From positions 213,501-277,500 of the forward strand of contig BSBK01006390.1 in assembly GCA_027943335.1 (NCBI GenBank): DNA of 64,000 bases. Reading direction: 5' to 3'. This document shows positions 23,808 to 36,148 of the stretch, one piece after another (within the stretch, counting starts at the first letter, position 1; the number at the start of each line of letters is the position of its first letter). The position numbers and the translations under genes were made by a program. The DNA comes from Chamaecyparis obtusa (lineage: Eukaryota > Streptophyta > Pinopsida > Cupressales > Cupressaceae). The notes under the pieces were generated by a model, which was not told the origin of the DNA, searched no databases, and saw only the letters and a program-made list of their open reading frames with translations.

Positions 23808-25229
23808 TTATAGAGAGGGATTAACCTCAAAGCAGGGCTTCAAGTGGAATCCATTGATTGAGATTGGCAACACAACTCCTTCAAGATTCGATAGCTGGAA
23901 AGAATTGGATCCCTTGCACTTTATTATAACAAATGGTCCACCCCGAAATGAGTCAAATTTTGTATGTCTACTAGGCTTGGATCTGAATTCATCCCACCTA
24001 AGGACCACATCCCCAACTTTGAAATTCTTGACCCTGGCTCTTTTATCAAAGCTTTTCTTTGTTTGGATCTGATGGAATTCCATATCCTGCGTTCATTTGT
24101 CTCTGAGTTCTTCTAACTCCATCAACTAAGTATATCTGATATGCAAGGGATCTCCTTCTTCAAACAGGGCATATTGAGTAGCTAAGTCTAGAGCTAGTAA
24201 TTTAGTTGAAATGGACAACTTAGCCTCTCTACCATACACTAGCATATAAGGAGAATTCCCAATAATCTTCTTTGGAGTAATTCTATCTAGCCATAAGGCA
24301 GACCTGAGTTTAGTATGCCAATCCCTCTGGTTGTCTTGTAGAGTCTTCTTGATTATCCTAATCAAGTTCTTATTTTTTGATTCAACCAAGCCATTGCCTT
24401 GAGGGTAATAATTGGAAATGGTATTCAGATAAATGTCATTCTTGACTTCCCACTCTGAGACTCTGAGGCTTGTGAATGCCAATGCATTATCTGTTATGAT
24501 GGAATCAGGAGTGCCAAAACTATGAATTAAATCATCATAAAAAATAAATACAACACTCTCATTTTCTTCCTTTAAAGCAATTGCCTCTGTCCATCTAGTG
24601 AAGTAATCTATTGTAGTGATTATCCATTTATGGGCTACACTAGATGAAGGATTGATCATTCCAATGAAATCTATGCCCCACTTCATGAAGGGTTACTCTG
24701 TTCTGACTGGCTATAGGGGCAAGGCTGCAAGCCTTTCTTTTCCTACAAACATGGCACACTTGATGCATTTTCTCACATACTCATGACTATCCTTGAAGAT
24801 AGATGGCCAATAGTATCCAGCCCTTATGATTTTAAAAGTAGTAGTCCTAGGAGAAAAGTGACCTCCAGAAGGTCCATCATGAAATTCAAATAATACATCT
24901 GCTACCTTTTCTGAATCAATGCATCTTAAAAGGACACCATTGTGATCCTTTCTAAAAAGAACCTCATTTATTAGCACAAAAGGAATAGATTGTAATCTAT
25001 AATACCTCCTTTTTGCTGAATCCAAACCTGTAGGACATTGTCCTGTCTTCAAGTAATTGATCATGTTAGGCAGCCAACTAGTTTCCCTGGCTTCTTCTTC
25101 TGTAGAATGCACCACTAGAGATGCATCTATTTGCTCTAATTTCTTTGAACTCTCATCCTCTGCCAAATGTTCACAAAGACCTCTTCCTCTAACCAGCTTG
25201 GTAGTTTGGATATCTATGTCATATTCCAT
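23808..25229 (-). pseudogene. G3 integrase, broken by stops
   Basis: Zinc-binding domain near 24760-24880: FHDGPSGGHF (two His), then CIKCAMF (two Cys). The DDE core from 24686 has GIDFIGM, IITDNALAF and GLVESKNKN, with all three acidic residues present. The C-terminal module (VGDVVLRWDEF, then GGPFVI, the GPF/Y motif) ends at 23808. No chromodomain is seen, as in Tat elements. Everything is in one frame, with TAG stops at about 24126 and 24711 and one TAA near 24690. Integrase would insert the element cDNA. Confidence 0.92.
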
Positions 25230-26516
25230 AACCTTGGTGATCTAACCAGCTCTTTTCTCATTTAGGTCCTTGGAAAGAAAAAATTCTTTGACACTTGGAT
25301 GGGTAACTTTCAAGTGTACCTTGATATGATGAAACAAATATCTGAACTTTTTAAGGCTTTTCACCATAGCAAGTACATACTTCTCTACAAAAGTGTATCT
25401 TTGTTCATATTCTTCTAAACCCTTGCTAAAGAAAGCAATAGGCTGCTCCAATCCATCTGAATTTTCTTGGGTCAACATTGTAGATATAGCATCATGACAT
25501 CCATAAGCATAAAGGATAAAATCCTTACTAAAATTTGGGTTTAGGAGAGCATGGGCTTCTATTAAGGCCTCTTTGATAGCCTAGAAATTGACTCTCCCTT
25601 CTTTGGTCCAATTAAAAGTTGAATTCTTTTTCAACATGGTTGTTAAAGGCTTTAGTAAATCTACAATGTTAGGCAAGAACCTCCTAACAAAATTAATCTT
25701 TCCTATGAAAGATTGGAGACTTTTCTTGTGATGTGGTAGGGGTAGCTCTAGGATAGCTCCAATTCTCTTAGGATCTACTATGATCCCTTCTTTGGATACT
25801 TCATATCCCAACAATTTTCCTTCATGAACTGCAAACACACATTTCTTGGGATTAAGAGATATCCCAAATTCTCTACACCTTTCAAAGATCTTCCTCAAAT
25901 GTTTGATGTGATCTACTGCATGCTTTGAATAGCCATTTATGTCATCTAAGTAGACGAACACAAACTTGTACATTAGGCTCTTAAAGGCCATATCCATTGC
26001 CTTTTGAAATGTAGCACCTGCATTTGACAAACCAAAGGGCATCTTTTGATAAGCCATGGTTCCCCACTTGGTTGTAAATGCAGTCTTGTATTGATCTTCT
26101 TCATTCACTAAGATCTAATTATATCCTAAATAGCCATCCAATAATGAAAATCTCTCAGATCCAGAGACACATTGTAAGATTTGTTCCATAGAGGGTAGTA
26201 GATGGCGGTCCTTTAATGAGGCTCTGTTAAGATCCATGAAGTCAACACATAACCTCAGCTCCCCATTCTTCTTCCTAGCAAGAACAAGGTTGGAAACCCA
26301 ACTAGTATGCTTAATGGGGTAGATGATACCACTTTCTATTAATTTGAGTACTTCTTTATGCATAAGTGGCTCAAGCTTGGGATTAACACACCTTTGCTTT
26401 TGCCTTACTGGTTTGGCATTAGGCTCTAATTCAATAGTGTGCTAAGCAAGGGTAGGATCAAAACCCCTGAGGTCTTCATATTGCCATGCAAAAACATCAT
26501 TGAATTCTTTGAATAA
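25230..26516 (-). pseudogene. G3 reverse transcriptase and RNase H, broken by stops
   Basis: RT: ELRLCVDFMDLNRAS, FSLLDGYLGYN (first catalytic Asp), MPFGLSNAGATFQ and FVYLDDI (YLDD box), from about 26363 to 25581. The RNase H domain follows (PIAFFSKGLEEYEQRYTFVEK, 25242-25500). The frame is the same as for integrase. The stops at about 26443, 26112, 25578 and 25239 are all TAG; the one after GYN replaces the Gln that is almost always found in this motif. Confidence 0.93.
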
Positions 26517-27297
26517 CTAAGTGTAAGCTTTCTTTTCCAATTCAGTGTTTACTTTTCCAAATTGTAAGCCCTTACTTGGTTCCAACTCTAGCTCAACACA
26601 ATGTTCTTGTTGAACTACTAGGCCAACTTTGCTTCTCTTAACTTCATCATCCTTGTTGAAGATAGTCTCTAAGGTGACAAGACCTCTAGGCATCTTATTA
26701 GACTTATGTTGTATCACTTGATCACCATAGTTTTGTGATAGCCTATCTTGATTGCACTCTGAAAAAACATCTTCTTCAAACAAGAATTACAGAATTTGTT
26801 CATCATTGTCAAACACTTGCCAATTGACATCATTATCAGGAATAGAAGGTCTAACAATCACTTTGATATGTTGTTGATCTACCTCTTTTGAAATGCTATT
26901 TGGAATGTCATGCTGAGATCCAACATCAACTAATCTATCTACATTTTGATTTAGCTTCCTAGGGATAGCAACAATATTGAAAGCACAAAAATCTTCAATT
27001 GCATCCCAAACTCTATGTTTGTATGCTTTCATGACATCATTTTTGGTTGCACTTATCCCTCTTACTTGGCTGACAACTAATTCACTATCACCATAAACTT
27101 TTAAGGCCTTAAGCCCTCTTTTTCTAGCCCACTCTAGTCCATTGACTAGACTTTCATATTCCATAGTGTTGCTAGTGTAGGAGAAACTAAACCTAAAGGT
27201 AGTACAATACCTTTCTCCTTTTGGGGACACTAGCATAGCACCACCACCAAAACCATGTCTACTTCTTGCTCCATCAAAAAATAGTTCCCAAACCTAA
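26517..27297 (-). pseudogene. G3 additional RNase H domain upstream of RT, plus linker
   Basis: From 27297 the frame reads VWELFFDGARSRHGFGGGA, then NTMEYESLVNGLEWARKRG, VYGDSELVVSQVRG and NQNVDRLVD. These carry the four acidic positions expected of an RNase H (Asp, Glu, Asp, Asp) and resemble the archaeal-type RNase H of Tat elements. It lies between protease and RT in the same frame as pol, followed by about 150 residues of linker ending near 26517. It may act in removing RNA from the RNA-DNA hybrid or may substitute for the normal RNase H. Stops flank it (TAG). Confidence 0.85.
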
Positions 27298-28199
27298 TTG
27301 CTCTAATCCTCTGAATCAGTATCTTCCTTGAGCAGGCTTGGTTCTATGGATCCACTTTCTAGTATCAAATAACTTCCCAAACAAGACTTTCTCAGGCCTT
27401 TGAAGTTATTTCATCTAGAAGAATATCAGGGATACTCTCTATCTTTGTGTTTGCTTCACTAATAGTTTGGAAGTCACTATTATCAAATATAGGGTAGTTT
27501 ACATTGATGGTATTGGATACGTATGGCTCTATATGGTGTGCTGCCAATGGTTCTGACTTAATGGTGACCTTGGTTCCATACCTTGTATGAAATAACATGT
27601 GAGACTAGTCAGAAGATAGGTAACCTCCTATCTTGGCTGTAAACTCCCTTGAAAGACATATAGCAAATAATGCAAGGAGTTCTATGATGTATATATCAAG
27701 GAGGATGGAAAAAGTAGGACTAGCATGTAGTATTAGACTGGTATCCTTAGCCACACCTATGGTATTGACTGAGGATCCATCAAGTTGTGTAACCTTCTTT
27801 TGGAAGGGCTCATATTTCAGTCCTAATTGGTTAGCTACTTTCTTGGGCATTATAGTGCTAGTAGCTCCACTATCTACCATACAATTATGCACTAAAGATT
27901 TTCCAATAATTAGAGATACATAAAAGGGAGGTGGCTTTGAATTCCTACCTTGAATGGCATTGGCCTTGGAGTTGCTACTTGGAGCCTCCTTTTCTTTATC
28001 AGTGTTAACCAACACTGGCTTTGTACCTTCTTTTTTAGGTTGAGGAGTTGCCACCTCTGACATAGCCTTCTTCAAAATTTTAGGTTGTCCTAGAAGAGCC
28101 AAAGAGTCCCACATAGAAATGGTGACAATCACCTTCTTCATGTTGTCTACAATGTTAAATGGTGTCACAGTGTGTACTTTTTGTTGCATCTTTATTATG
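27298..28199 (-). pseudogene. G3 protease
   Basis: The retropepsin core sits near 27840-27890: NCMVDSGATSTIMPKKVANQ with the DSGA active site, followed by LGLKYEPF and downstream AKIGGYLSSD. It is preceded by a Lys/Glu-rich linker (PKKEGTKPVLVNTDKEKE). The frame differs from pol, with a shift in 27300-27400. There is a TAG stop near 27602, after which the frame continues (MLFHTRYGTKVTI) to 27392. Confidence 0.87.
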
Positions 28200-29730
28200 A
28201 TAGGATCCACTTCCTTGAGAGTTTGGCTCTCCTTGCTTGTGATGACAAGAACCTCCTTAGGTGTGATGGGATTAGCTTGCTATAGTGGCTCTGTAGATGT
28301 AGTGGCTTTGGCATTGGAATCTGCTCTCTCCATATCTTGAGCTCTCCCTTTTTCTCTTGTATAGGAAAAAAAAGAAACTTCATCATTGACTCCATTGAAG
28401 TCTAGTTGCTCCCAATTAAAGTGAGCAGTCTCTTTCTCTTTTGATTCTTGTTGAGGCACTGACCCACTAGAGGAAGCCTTTGATTGAGATTGGGAGGCAT
28501 TTTGAACCATTAGAGCTTGGTTCATCCATCCATTTGAACATGTAGCCTAGTTGTGAGGCTGATTACAAGGGAAACACCATTCATTATCCATAGCTATATT
28601 ATTTTGACTAGGAATCATATCCCTCATTGGATTTGTAGAATTGAGGGGTGCCGGGTTATATGGTTGGAATGGTCTCTAATTAAAACTTTGTCTTTGTCTT
28701 TGATACCCTTCTTGGTATGGTGGCCTATTTTATTGATAAGGCTATCCTTGATTTTGATATTGTTGATTAGGACCTTGGCCTTGTGTCTGAAATGGTGGTC
28801 TGATTCCTTGACCTTGTTTCTTCAAATTTGTGACCTCTTTAATGAAGGTCTGTAGCAAATTTGTTATTTCTTTCTGACTACTCTGTTGGCTATTCTTTAT
28901 TTCTTGTAGCTCTTGAGAGAAACTAGATGTTAGCTCTTGACCACTAGTACTAGTCTGAGGTGCTAATATGGTGGGAATAGGGGTACATGGGTAGGTGAAA
29001 TGGGTTGAAGGCTAGGAAAAATGGGCATTGGAGGCCTTCTACCAATCATGCCTACTTGGATTAAACAATTTTCAGCCCTGACAGCTATGTCAAAAGCTTG
29101 GGGTAAAGAAGTACCACCCATGGATTGGATCATGATAGAAATTTGACCATTCAGACTTTGCAAGTAGTAAAGGAAAGCATGGTCAGCTGATGGCCTCATA
29201 GAAACTAGAATTCTATTCCATGTTTTGAGGAATCTACTATTTTAATCTGTCATCTGCTCTTGAGGGTCTCTCTTAATGGTTCTCAACTGCTCAACTAGAG
29301 ACAAGTTATCTGATTTATCCTCAAAATGTTTACTCAATGCATCCCCTAACTCATCCCATAAACTAATAGAACCAATAGTTAGGGTTCTAAACCATTCAAG
29401 AGCCTTACCTTTGAGAGAGGCTGCTAATAATTTTGCGGCCACATATTCTTGAGTAATATTATGTATGCTACAGATGGTGGTCACATCTCTTATGTGTTCA
29501 AAAGTAGTTGTCTACCCTTCACCTATGAAATTAGGTATACTCTTAAGTGCTACCAAGGGCACATCATGATGTTGAGCAAAGGCCAATGGACTACCCTGAT
29601 TGAAAGGTGCAAAGGAAAACTGCATAGCCATTTTAGGAGCTATGATTTGAAGATTGACAACTATGTGACTTGTATTTGCTGCTAGATTTGAATCTTCCTC
29701 TAGATATCTAGTTAGAGATCTACCTCTTCT
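28200..29730 (-). pseudogene. G3 gag
   Basis: Retrotransposon gag domain: EYVAAKLLAASLKGKALEWF (29380-29460), then SLWDELGDALSKHFEDKS and LRTIKRDPQEQ. A zinc knuckle near 28540-28580 reads WCFPCNQPHN, then a TAG in place of the Gln usually seen, then ATC. The tail is Ser/Gln-rich. Two frame changes and several stops (for example after MTD at 29242) break it. The N-terminal part from about 29730 (RRRGRSLTRYLEED) is readable without a clear start codon. Confidence 0.85.
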
Positions 29731-30058
29731 TCTACAATGAAAGGGAAAAGGTCTCCCTTCTGAGGTATCAGGAGGTGTTGATTGAAATCTCCTTGTAGGG
29801 GATGTTCTTTGAGTTGGCCTGCCTTTATGAATCCTTTTTTAGGGCAACTCTAAAAATTTAGTGGGCTTTGAGCCTCTAGTCTCAATCTTTCTCATAAACC
29901 TTAAACAAGGTTAGCCTAGACCTTGAATTTAGTGGAGTCACCAGATATACTTGATAGAAAAAATTCTTCAAGTTTGTATTATGCAATCTATATATTAGAG
30001 ATAACATAATCTTAACATGAATCTGATCCTTTTACTATCCCACCGATTGTGCCAGAAT
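29731..30058 (-). other. G3 leader with candidate primer-binding sites
   Basis: Just inside the 5' LTR the minus strand reads TGGCACAATCGGTGGG (about 30039-30054), in the PBS position. Further in, at about 29934-29947, it reads TGGTGACTCCACTA, close to the sequence that sits in the PBS position of G4 (58372). I cannot decide which one primes, or which tRNA is used. Confidence 0.55.
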
Positions 30059-32802
30059 TGTTATACACTAAGTTTTCACCCTTGTTTCAAGCTCTCATAG
30101 TCTTGATAACCTAGTATAACATGGGAATCATCTCTAGGTGTGGGACGTATGCTAACTAAGATGAGACCTCCAGGTTCTAGGCTAGTTCCTCTTGGATAAT
30201 CACCTTAATTTGGTTCTAGACATGAAAAGCAAATCTTTTGAGGGAAAGGGATAGAAGGAATGCTTGGAAAGGGAAATGACTTGAAAGCAAACTACCTACT
30301 AGGTGATACACCAAAATTAGGGTTTGGATCTTAGTATAGAGGAATGGAATAAATGAAAGACTTAGGTCTAGTAGGTCACAACTTACTGAATAGGCTTGCA
30401 TAAGTGTTTCATAGGAGGGACTGAACATAAGACACAACTTATGACCTGCAAGCAAACATTCACTTCTGTAACTCAGTGTAGGATTAAGACAAGATTGTTA
30501 GGGGGCTAAAGTATACCCACAAAAACATCTAAATCAGAACAAACACAATAACACACACAATTATAGAAATTAAGAAGGATCAAGAACCCTAAGATACCAC
30601 CAAAAACATCATATACTTTGATCCAATAAGAGATCATTTAGACAAAGAAGCATAGGGACATGAAGGACTATCACAAAATACCTCTGCAATATCTGAATCA
30701 TCAATGAAAGATTTACAGCTGTATAAGCCAGATGGTAGAAATGATACCATAGATGACCCCTAAGAAAAGATGAATTTCTTTTTTAGAATTTTCCAACTCT
30801 GAACACTAAGGCTCCAAAAAAGAACTATATACATCCCCTCTTGCACGCAGGCAAGAGTCAAAACCTAACTAGGGTTACAAAATTAAACAATGATCTCAAA
30901 CCCTAGGGTACTGATCACCTATTCTGAAAATCTCTAAGAATGCCAGTGATCAAATCATATCTTTCTTATGTGTTGATCCTTCTAAACTAAAATCATCTAC
31001 AGGCACAACAACCTTGACTTACCAACCCACCTGCATCTCCACTAAGCCATGAAGGCTCACAATCTGATCATATTTCCCTGGGTAACAATACTATCCAAAA
31101 AGGTGGTGCCAACTCTTTCTAGCACCTCCTATCATGAAAATGTGGCAAAGGACCCTATAACGCTTGCCAATAGTCACTTCTATCATCTTCGTAACCACAA
31201 CTGTCCTGAGAAATCAATTCCTGAGCTACCCGACATTGTGCATGGTCAAAAGAAGGCAAAAACCTTACAGAGATATTTGTATTTTTAAATATAACGGCTA
31301 GCGGAAAATTTTTAAAATGTAACCATCGATGAGAAACCCTTCCCGATAGATGAATGGCTTGGATGCACTAAGAAAACAACTTTAAAATCCTTGTGACAAG
31401 TCAAAACCACCGTGGACACGTTACCAGCTTGGACCCACTTGATTTTCCCTCCTTTAATTTATGAAGAACTTACTTTAACCCTAGGCCCAGACTTGCCACT
31501 TGTCAAACCTCTATTCATGCTGACCGCTTCATAGGCATACACCTTGGAACTTCTCTGACATTGGACCCACTGCGAACAAGATTACAATCTAACATTGGGC
31601 ACATGATCTCATACTATTTGAATATTTCTTTAGAACATGTGTCGGCTGTAGATCCTTATTAGAATGGGATCCCATGATAGATCAGATCCTCTGACAAACC
31701 CCCATCAGCATATGACAACCAATCACAAATCAAAACATCATCCCACTTGGCAACGCGGTCCCATAGACTTTCTCTTTACTTTGACCAATGAGAAGACAAC
31801 ATGTCATCCTGACCTAGCACTGGACCCACCTGACAAAGCTGAACATTTGGAAAATCTGACAACTGGCATAAGATCGCATGTGTCAGAAAAAGGCTATGCG
31901 AAGATACACCAACCATTGATTTTCATCCCTCTGACATCCCTACAAAGACCCTGACACGGCCCCACTAACAAATTCCAACTGTCGCTATGTGGACCAATCA
32001 AATGCGAGAACATTAGTAAATGAGGACCCACTGAATGAAGCTCTGACAACAAATCAAGATCAATAACCATCACATAATCTCATGGCTCTAACACAACCCC
32101 TGAGATCATGCACCAATCATTGGATTAAAAGCTACACAGTCCTTTGGGCCCGCTGTAACGAACCTCCAAATCATCACCAACTGACCAATGACAAGCTTTC
32201 ACATAGGATGATGTGGTAGTGGACCCACTAAAGCCTTGAAGTGCTAAGCAAAAGAGAAGATCGATGGCCATCCCAAGATCACATGTATCAGAAGAATCCA
32301 TTGTGAACTCACAACAACTGTCAGATCTTCCTGACTGGGACCCCACTAAAGTGACCACTAAAAGACTTACCGAATACGTGACTGAGGAAAGGTTAGTTTT
32401 TTGGATGGGTCGCGGGATGTTAAGAATTAACCGCCTAACATTTGGTGACTAAAAGAACCAATGTAATTGCTGAATCACCGAATAGAAGGGGTAACCGCCG
32501 GAGAATTTAGAGAACCTATGACCGACCAATGAGAATAAAGCACACATGGGTTTTTTGAGGACTTAAGTGGCTAAAATAAAGTAACATGAAAATATAACAG
32601 GCCATAGGACTCTTAGGGTTTTTTGGCACAACGGCTACATTTTGAAATATTTTGACCTGTAGACCAGGGAATTAGAAAAATTACAGAGGCCAGAGGACAG
32701 GACATAAACCTATGAAATTTTTAGGGATGCTTGGCAAGGTGAAAATAGAGATCTTGGGATGAATTTTAGGCAAATTGCATGCATAGGAAAATTAGGGAAA
32801 CA
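30059..32802 (-). repeat. G3 5' LTR
   Basis: Begins TGTTATACACTAAG and ends 'attagggaaaca', matching 20823-23596. Four hairpin modules lie at about 31585-31640, 31858-31913, 32063-32118 and 32260-32325. It is followed at once by the interrupted G1 gag. Confidence 0.92.
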
Positions 32803-33611
32803 GTCAGATCTGCTACTTTCTCCATAAGGTCTTCCTCTACTTCTCTAAAATCTTCCACCTCTTCCTCTTTGTCTTTGTTCATGTCTCTTTGTCAACCTTT
32901 CTTCAGCCTTCAAAGAAAATTGGTATGCTTCTTCCACACTTTCTATCTTAACATAACTGATCTCATATTGAATCAATGTCCTTGGGCCATTCATATATCT
33001 AGCCACTTTCTCAACTTCATCATCCACATGTCCAAATCTGATATCCAATTTGTAAAATTCCTCAGTATATTCCTTCACACTCATGTCCATTTGTCTTAGA
33101 TTTTTCATTTTTCTCATTAGACTAACTTGGTAGTCAGTTGGAAGAAATTTCTTCTTCATCTTTCCAAGCATCTTCATCCATGTCTTGATCTTTTCTTTTC
33201 TTTTCTTCTCTTTTGTCTCTCAGTTTGCAAATGATCCCACCAAAGAGATGCATGCCCTTTCAACTTTGTGACTGCTATCTTAACCTTATTATTATTAGGA
33301 GTACCTTCATACTCAAATTATCTATCCAGCTCAGAGGTCCAATCCAAAAGTACATTGGTCTCAAGTCTTCCATCATAGCAAGAAACTTCAACCGCAAGTC
33401 TGAAGTTAGCCTTAGACAAAACTCTGAAAAGTCTTTCCTCATCTTGTTCAACTTTAGGTTCATGATAAGGTGATGCTTCTTCTTCTTCTTCATCACTAAC
33501 ATCTTCAAGGTGTTCACCTCTTCTTTGGGCTATCTCTACAGCTTCAAGCCTAGTTGCAATCTTCCTCAACATATCCATGATAGCATTATCATTTCCTCTA
33601 CCACGAACCAT
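32803..33611 (-). pseudogene. G1 gag, 5' part
   Basis: From ATG 33611 (MVRGRGNDNAIMDMLRKIAT), followed by an acidic run and then the gag domain (LRQMDMSVKEYTEEFYKLDI, near 33060-33130). The basic tail QRGRGGRF is followed by TAG and RSRGRPYGESSRS up to the G3 insertion. The frame resumes at 20817 on the far side and leads into the CYKCGEEGH knuckle. There is a frame change near 33275-33320. Gag would form the virus-like particle. Confidence 0.87.
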
Positions 33612-33746
33612 CTTGACAATTAGGTTCCAGGAAGATCATAACCTTCTACAAGTTATAGGTCAGATCTTGGATCTTCCACCCTAAAACCAATCCAATAAGG
33701 TTCTCCATGATCCAATCCACAAGAAGGAACTCACTCTGATACCTCT
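33612..33746 (-). other. G1 leader and primer-binding site
   Basis: Directly inside the LTR, the minus strand reads AGAGGTATCAGAGTGAGTTCC (33726-33746), matching the GGTATCAGAG part of the initiator tRNA-Met complement. The rest is a short untranslated leader before the gag ATG at 33611. Confidence 0.8.
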
Positions 33747-34686
33747 TGATGCAGGGGTAGGGTAGATACAAGCAGAATCAAGAAAAATTGACTCCACTTG
33801 AATCCACAAACAAGCCCTACTCAGATTTACACAATGGAAGAAATATAATATCACATGAAAGCAATAAAATCACAATGGATATGAGGCAATCAATTGGCAG
33901 CAACAACAAAGAATTTATATTTCTTTCAACATGCCCGGCTGTGAGGCATTCCAGGTTTCAGCCTTATAAAATGAGAATTATGAAATCAAAATTATAGCTT
34001 GCATCCTATCTTTTTCTCCAATGTTGTATCTTTATAATACTTCCTAGATATACCTCTTCATTCCCTACTACATCAATCTGGACTCTTTATATAGCTAGCT
34101 AAGCCACAAGTCAGCCAGTTAGGCATTTAATTACAATATAGATCCAGTTTAGAAGATTTATACCAAAAAGAATGCTAGAATGATCACCACATGATGCTCC
34201 TTTGGATTTAGGTACTCACATGACCCAAGAAAATTCCTTCAACTATCCAAGGCCCCATTTGATCACACATAACTGCATAAGAAGTACTCCCTGTTTCACA
34301 TGAAAACTAGCAAAAAATAGGTCCCTGAGAAAAATAGGCATAACTTTTTACTCATAATGAATTAGGACTTGTGCTCATGGTAAATGATAGTAATTTAGGT
34401 CTTATTAAAGTCCTTAATAGAGAAAAGGTTTATTCCTTAAGGATCAGCATCACCACTATGCACAATCAGCACCAAAACTGCAGGAAAATACAGCTTCAAC
34501 GGCAAGGAAAATAGTTGTAACTTTGAAATAGTCCATCCAATCTTTATGTGCTCATAGGATAAGGTTCCCAAATAGGTCCTCAACATCATGTAAGCTTCTC
34601 ACAACATGAAACCATCAAATGCAAATATTATAATGCAAACAATAGAAAATAGGTACAAAAATTAGGAAATGTTTTTGGTTGATGCA
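33747..34686 (-). repeat. G1 5' LTR (LTR a)
   Basis: Begins TGATGCAGGGGTAGGG and ends 'ggttgatgca'. It is uninterrupted and shows the state before C1 entered the partner LTR ('gatcaccacatgatg' near 34185). Confidence 0.9.
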
Positions 34687-35597
34687 AGATTGCTCTAATA
34701 CCACTTGATGCAGGGTAGGGATGGAGGATCCAATAATGGATGGTCCAAACCTAAAACTGCCAATTATCACAACAACAATCATAATGGAATTTAATACTAC
34801 AATGGTTCAAAATAGAATTTCATTCAACATGCCCAGCTGTAAAGCCTTCCAGGTTTCATCCTATTACAATGAAATAACAAAGTATTAGAAAGATCTAACA
34901 AGATCTAGGAGCCACCAACTAGTTTAGATCTGCAATAGATAGCCTCTGATAGGAACAACCACCATAGGATCTAAACTTGTACTCACACTTCCAAGCAACC
35001 CCTTGTTGTCCTAAGCTCGAACGCCACTAGTTCTGCTACAAAGTCCAAGATTTGAAAATATAATTCTACTCTTTCTTAATGATCTAATGATCATCTGATT
35101 CTCATCTAACTACTAAACATCTACCCAAGCTCTCAATATATAGCCAACTAATCCACAAGTTGGCCAGTCAGGCATTTAATTACAATATAGGTCTAGTCCA
35201 ATAAGAGAAACAAAAACTAAAGAAAGAGTGATAAAAAATTAATTCACCTTTGGATTTAGGTCCAAACATGACCCAATAACATTCCCTTAACTTTTCAAGG
35301 CTCCATCTCATCACATGGAACTACTCAAGAAGAAACACTCCACGTTTCACATGAAAACTGAGAGAAAATAGGTCCCCAAGAAAAAAGGTCATAACTTTTT
35401 ACTCATAATGAATTAGGAGTTTCACCATTGGGAAATGATATTAATTTAGGTCCTCTTTAAGGCCTTAAGAGTGAAAAGGCTGATTCGTTAAGGATAAATG
35501 TCACCACATCATGCAATCAGCACCAAAACTACAGGAAAATACTACTCCAACAACAAGGAAATCAACTCTAACTTTGAAATAGTTCATCCAATATCTC
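34687..35597 (-). repeat. Third G1-type LTR (LTR b) abutting LTR a
   Basis: After LTR a comes 'agattgctc', identical to the internal start next to the left LTR, then 'taatacca' (a PBS remnant), then TGATGCAGGG at 34706. This begins a more diverged copy of the same LTR ('ttcattcaacatgcccagctgtaaag', 'cataactttttactcataatgaattagg'). Recognisable similarity stops near 35597. An almost complete internal deletion between two LTRs would leave this arrangement. Confidence 0.75.
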
Positions 35598-36148
35598 CCA
35601 AACCATGCCACCTCAAGAGCTGCAACCTTATAAATATCTTCCACATACATAAAGGAATAAAATCCTTTCAATGCACATTCCAAAGATCTCCATAGATCAT
35701 CACAACACATAAACTCATAAAATTGCCAAAAATAAAGTATTGCATCCCTCTGCCAGGGAATTCTTCCAAGACTAAGAAAGATCTTCAAGAACTCAAAATG
35801 CCCCTGCATCAAACTACCCAGGTAAATAGAAATTATGTCCCATACTTTATTCTCAAGAGAATTACTTGCAATCAACTTCATCTTCACCAAAGGCATCCAA
35901 TCCCTCAAGGATAAGAGAACAAATCTGAAAATCAACCATCTATGCTTCGTCCATTCAAACATCAGGATCACATGAATCTCAACAATCCAATCAGCATACC
36001 ACTAATCACAACAACCTATCTCAGCAACAAGAGTATCCAACTCCACAACAAGTAGATCCAAAGTCAAATCCACATCAATATGAAATCCCTCATCATCGGC
36101 ATCCCATTTCTTTCTTATATGGTAAACTATAAAACATTTCCTCATTTC
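35598..36148. other. Unassigned sequence between LTR b and repeat A
   Basis: An open frame on the minus strand (35501-35971) partly overlaps the LTR-like part and shows no known motif. I see no gene here; it may be the diverged end of LTR b or of another element. Confidence 0.4.

Larger units (their letters stand above)
20823..32802 (-). mobile_element. G3: Tat-like Ty3/gypsy retrotransposon inserted in G1 gag
   Basis: LTRs of about 2.75 kb flank 6.46 kb of internal sequence. Minus-strand order: gag, protease, an extra RNase H, RT, RNase H, integrase. From about 27297 down to 23808 everything lies in one reading frame broken only by nonsense codons. The flanks gtcag (32803) and tttag (20818) look like a decayed 5-bp target duplication, and skipping 5 bp keeps the G1 gag frame. 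Very long LTRs and a second RNase H are features of the Tat lineage. The two LTRs differ by about 5 percent in the stretch I compared. Confidence 0.9.

Noticed and set aside
23794..24072. 92-codon plus-strand open frame
   Set aside because: Shadow of the G3 integrase C-terminal domain on the minus strand.
35501..35971. 156-codon minus-strand open frame as a host gene
   Set aside because: Its 3' part overlaps sequence related to the G1 LTR and the rest has no domain; I could not support a gene.
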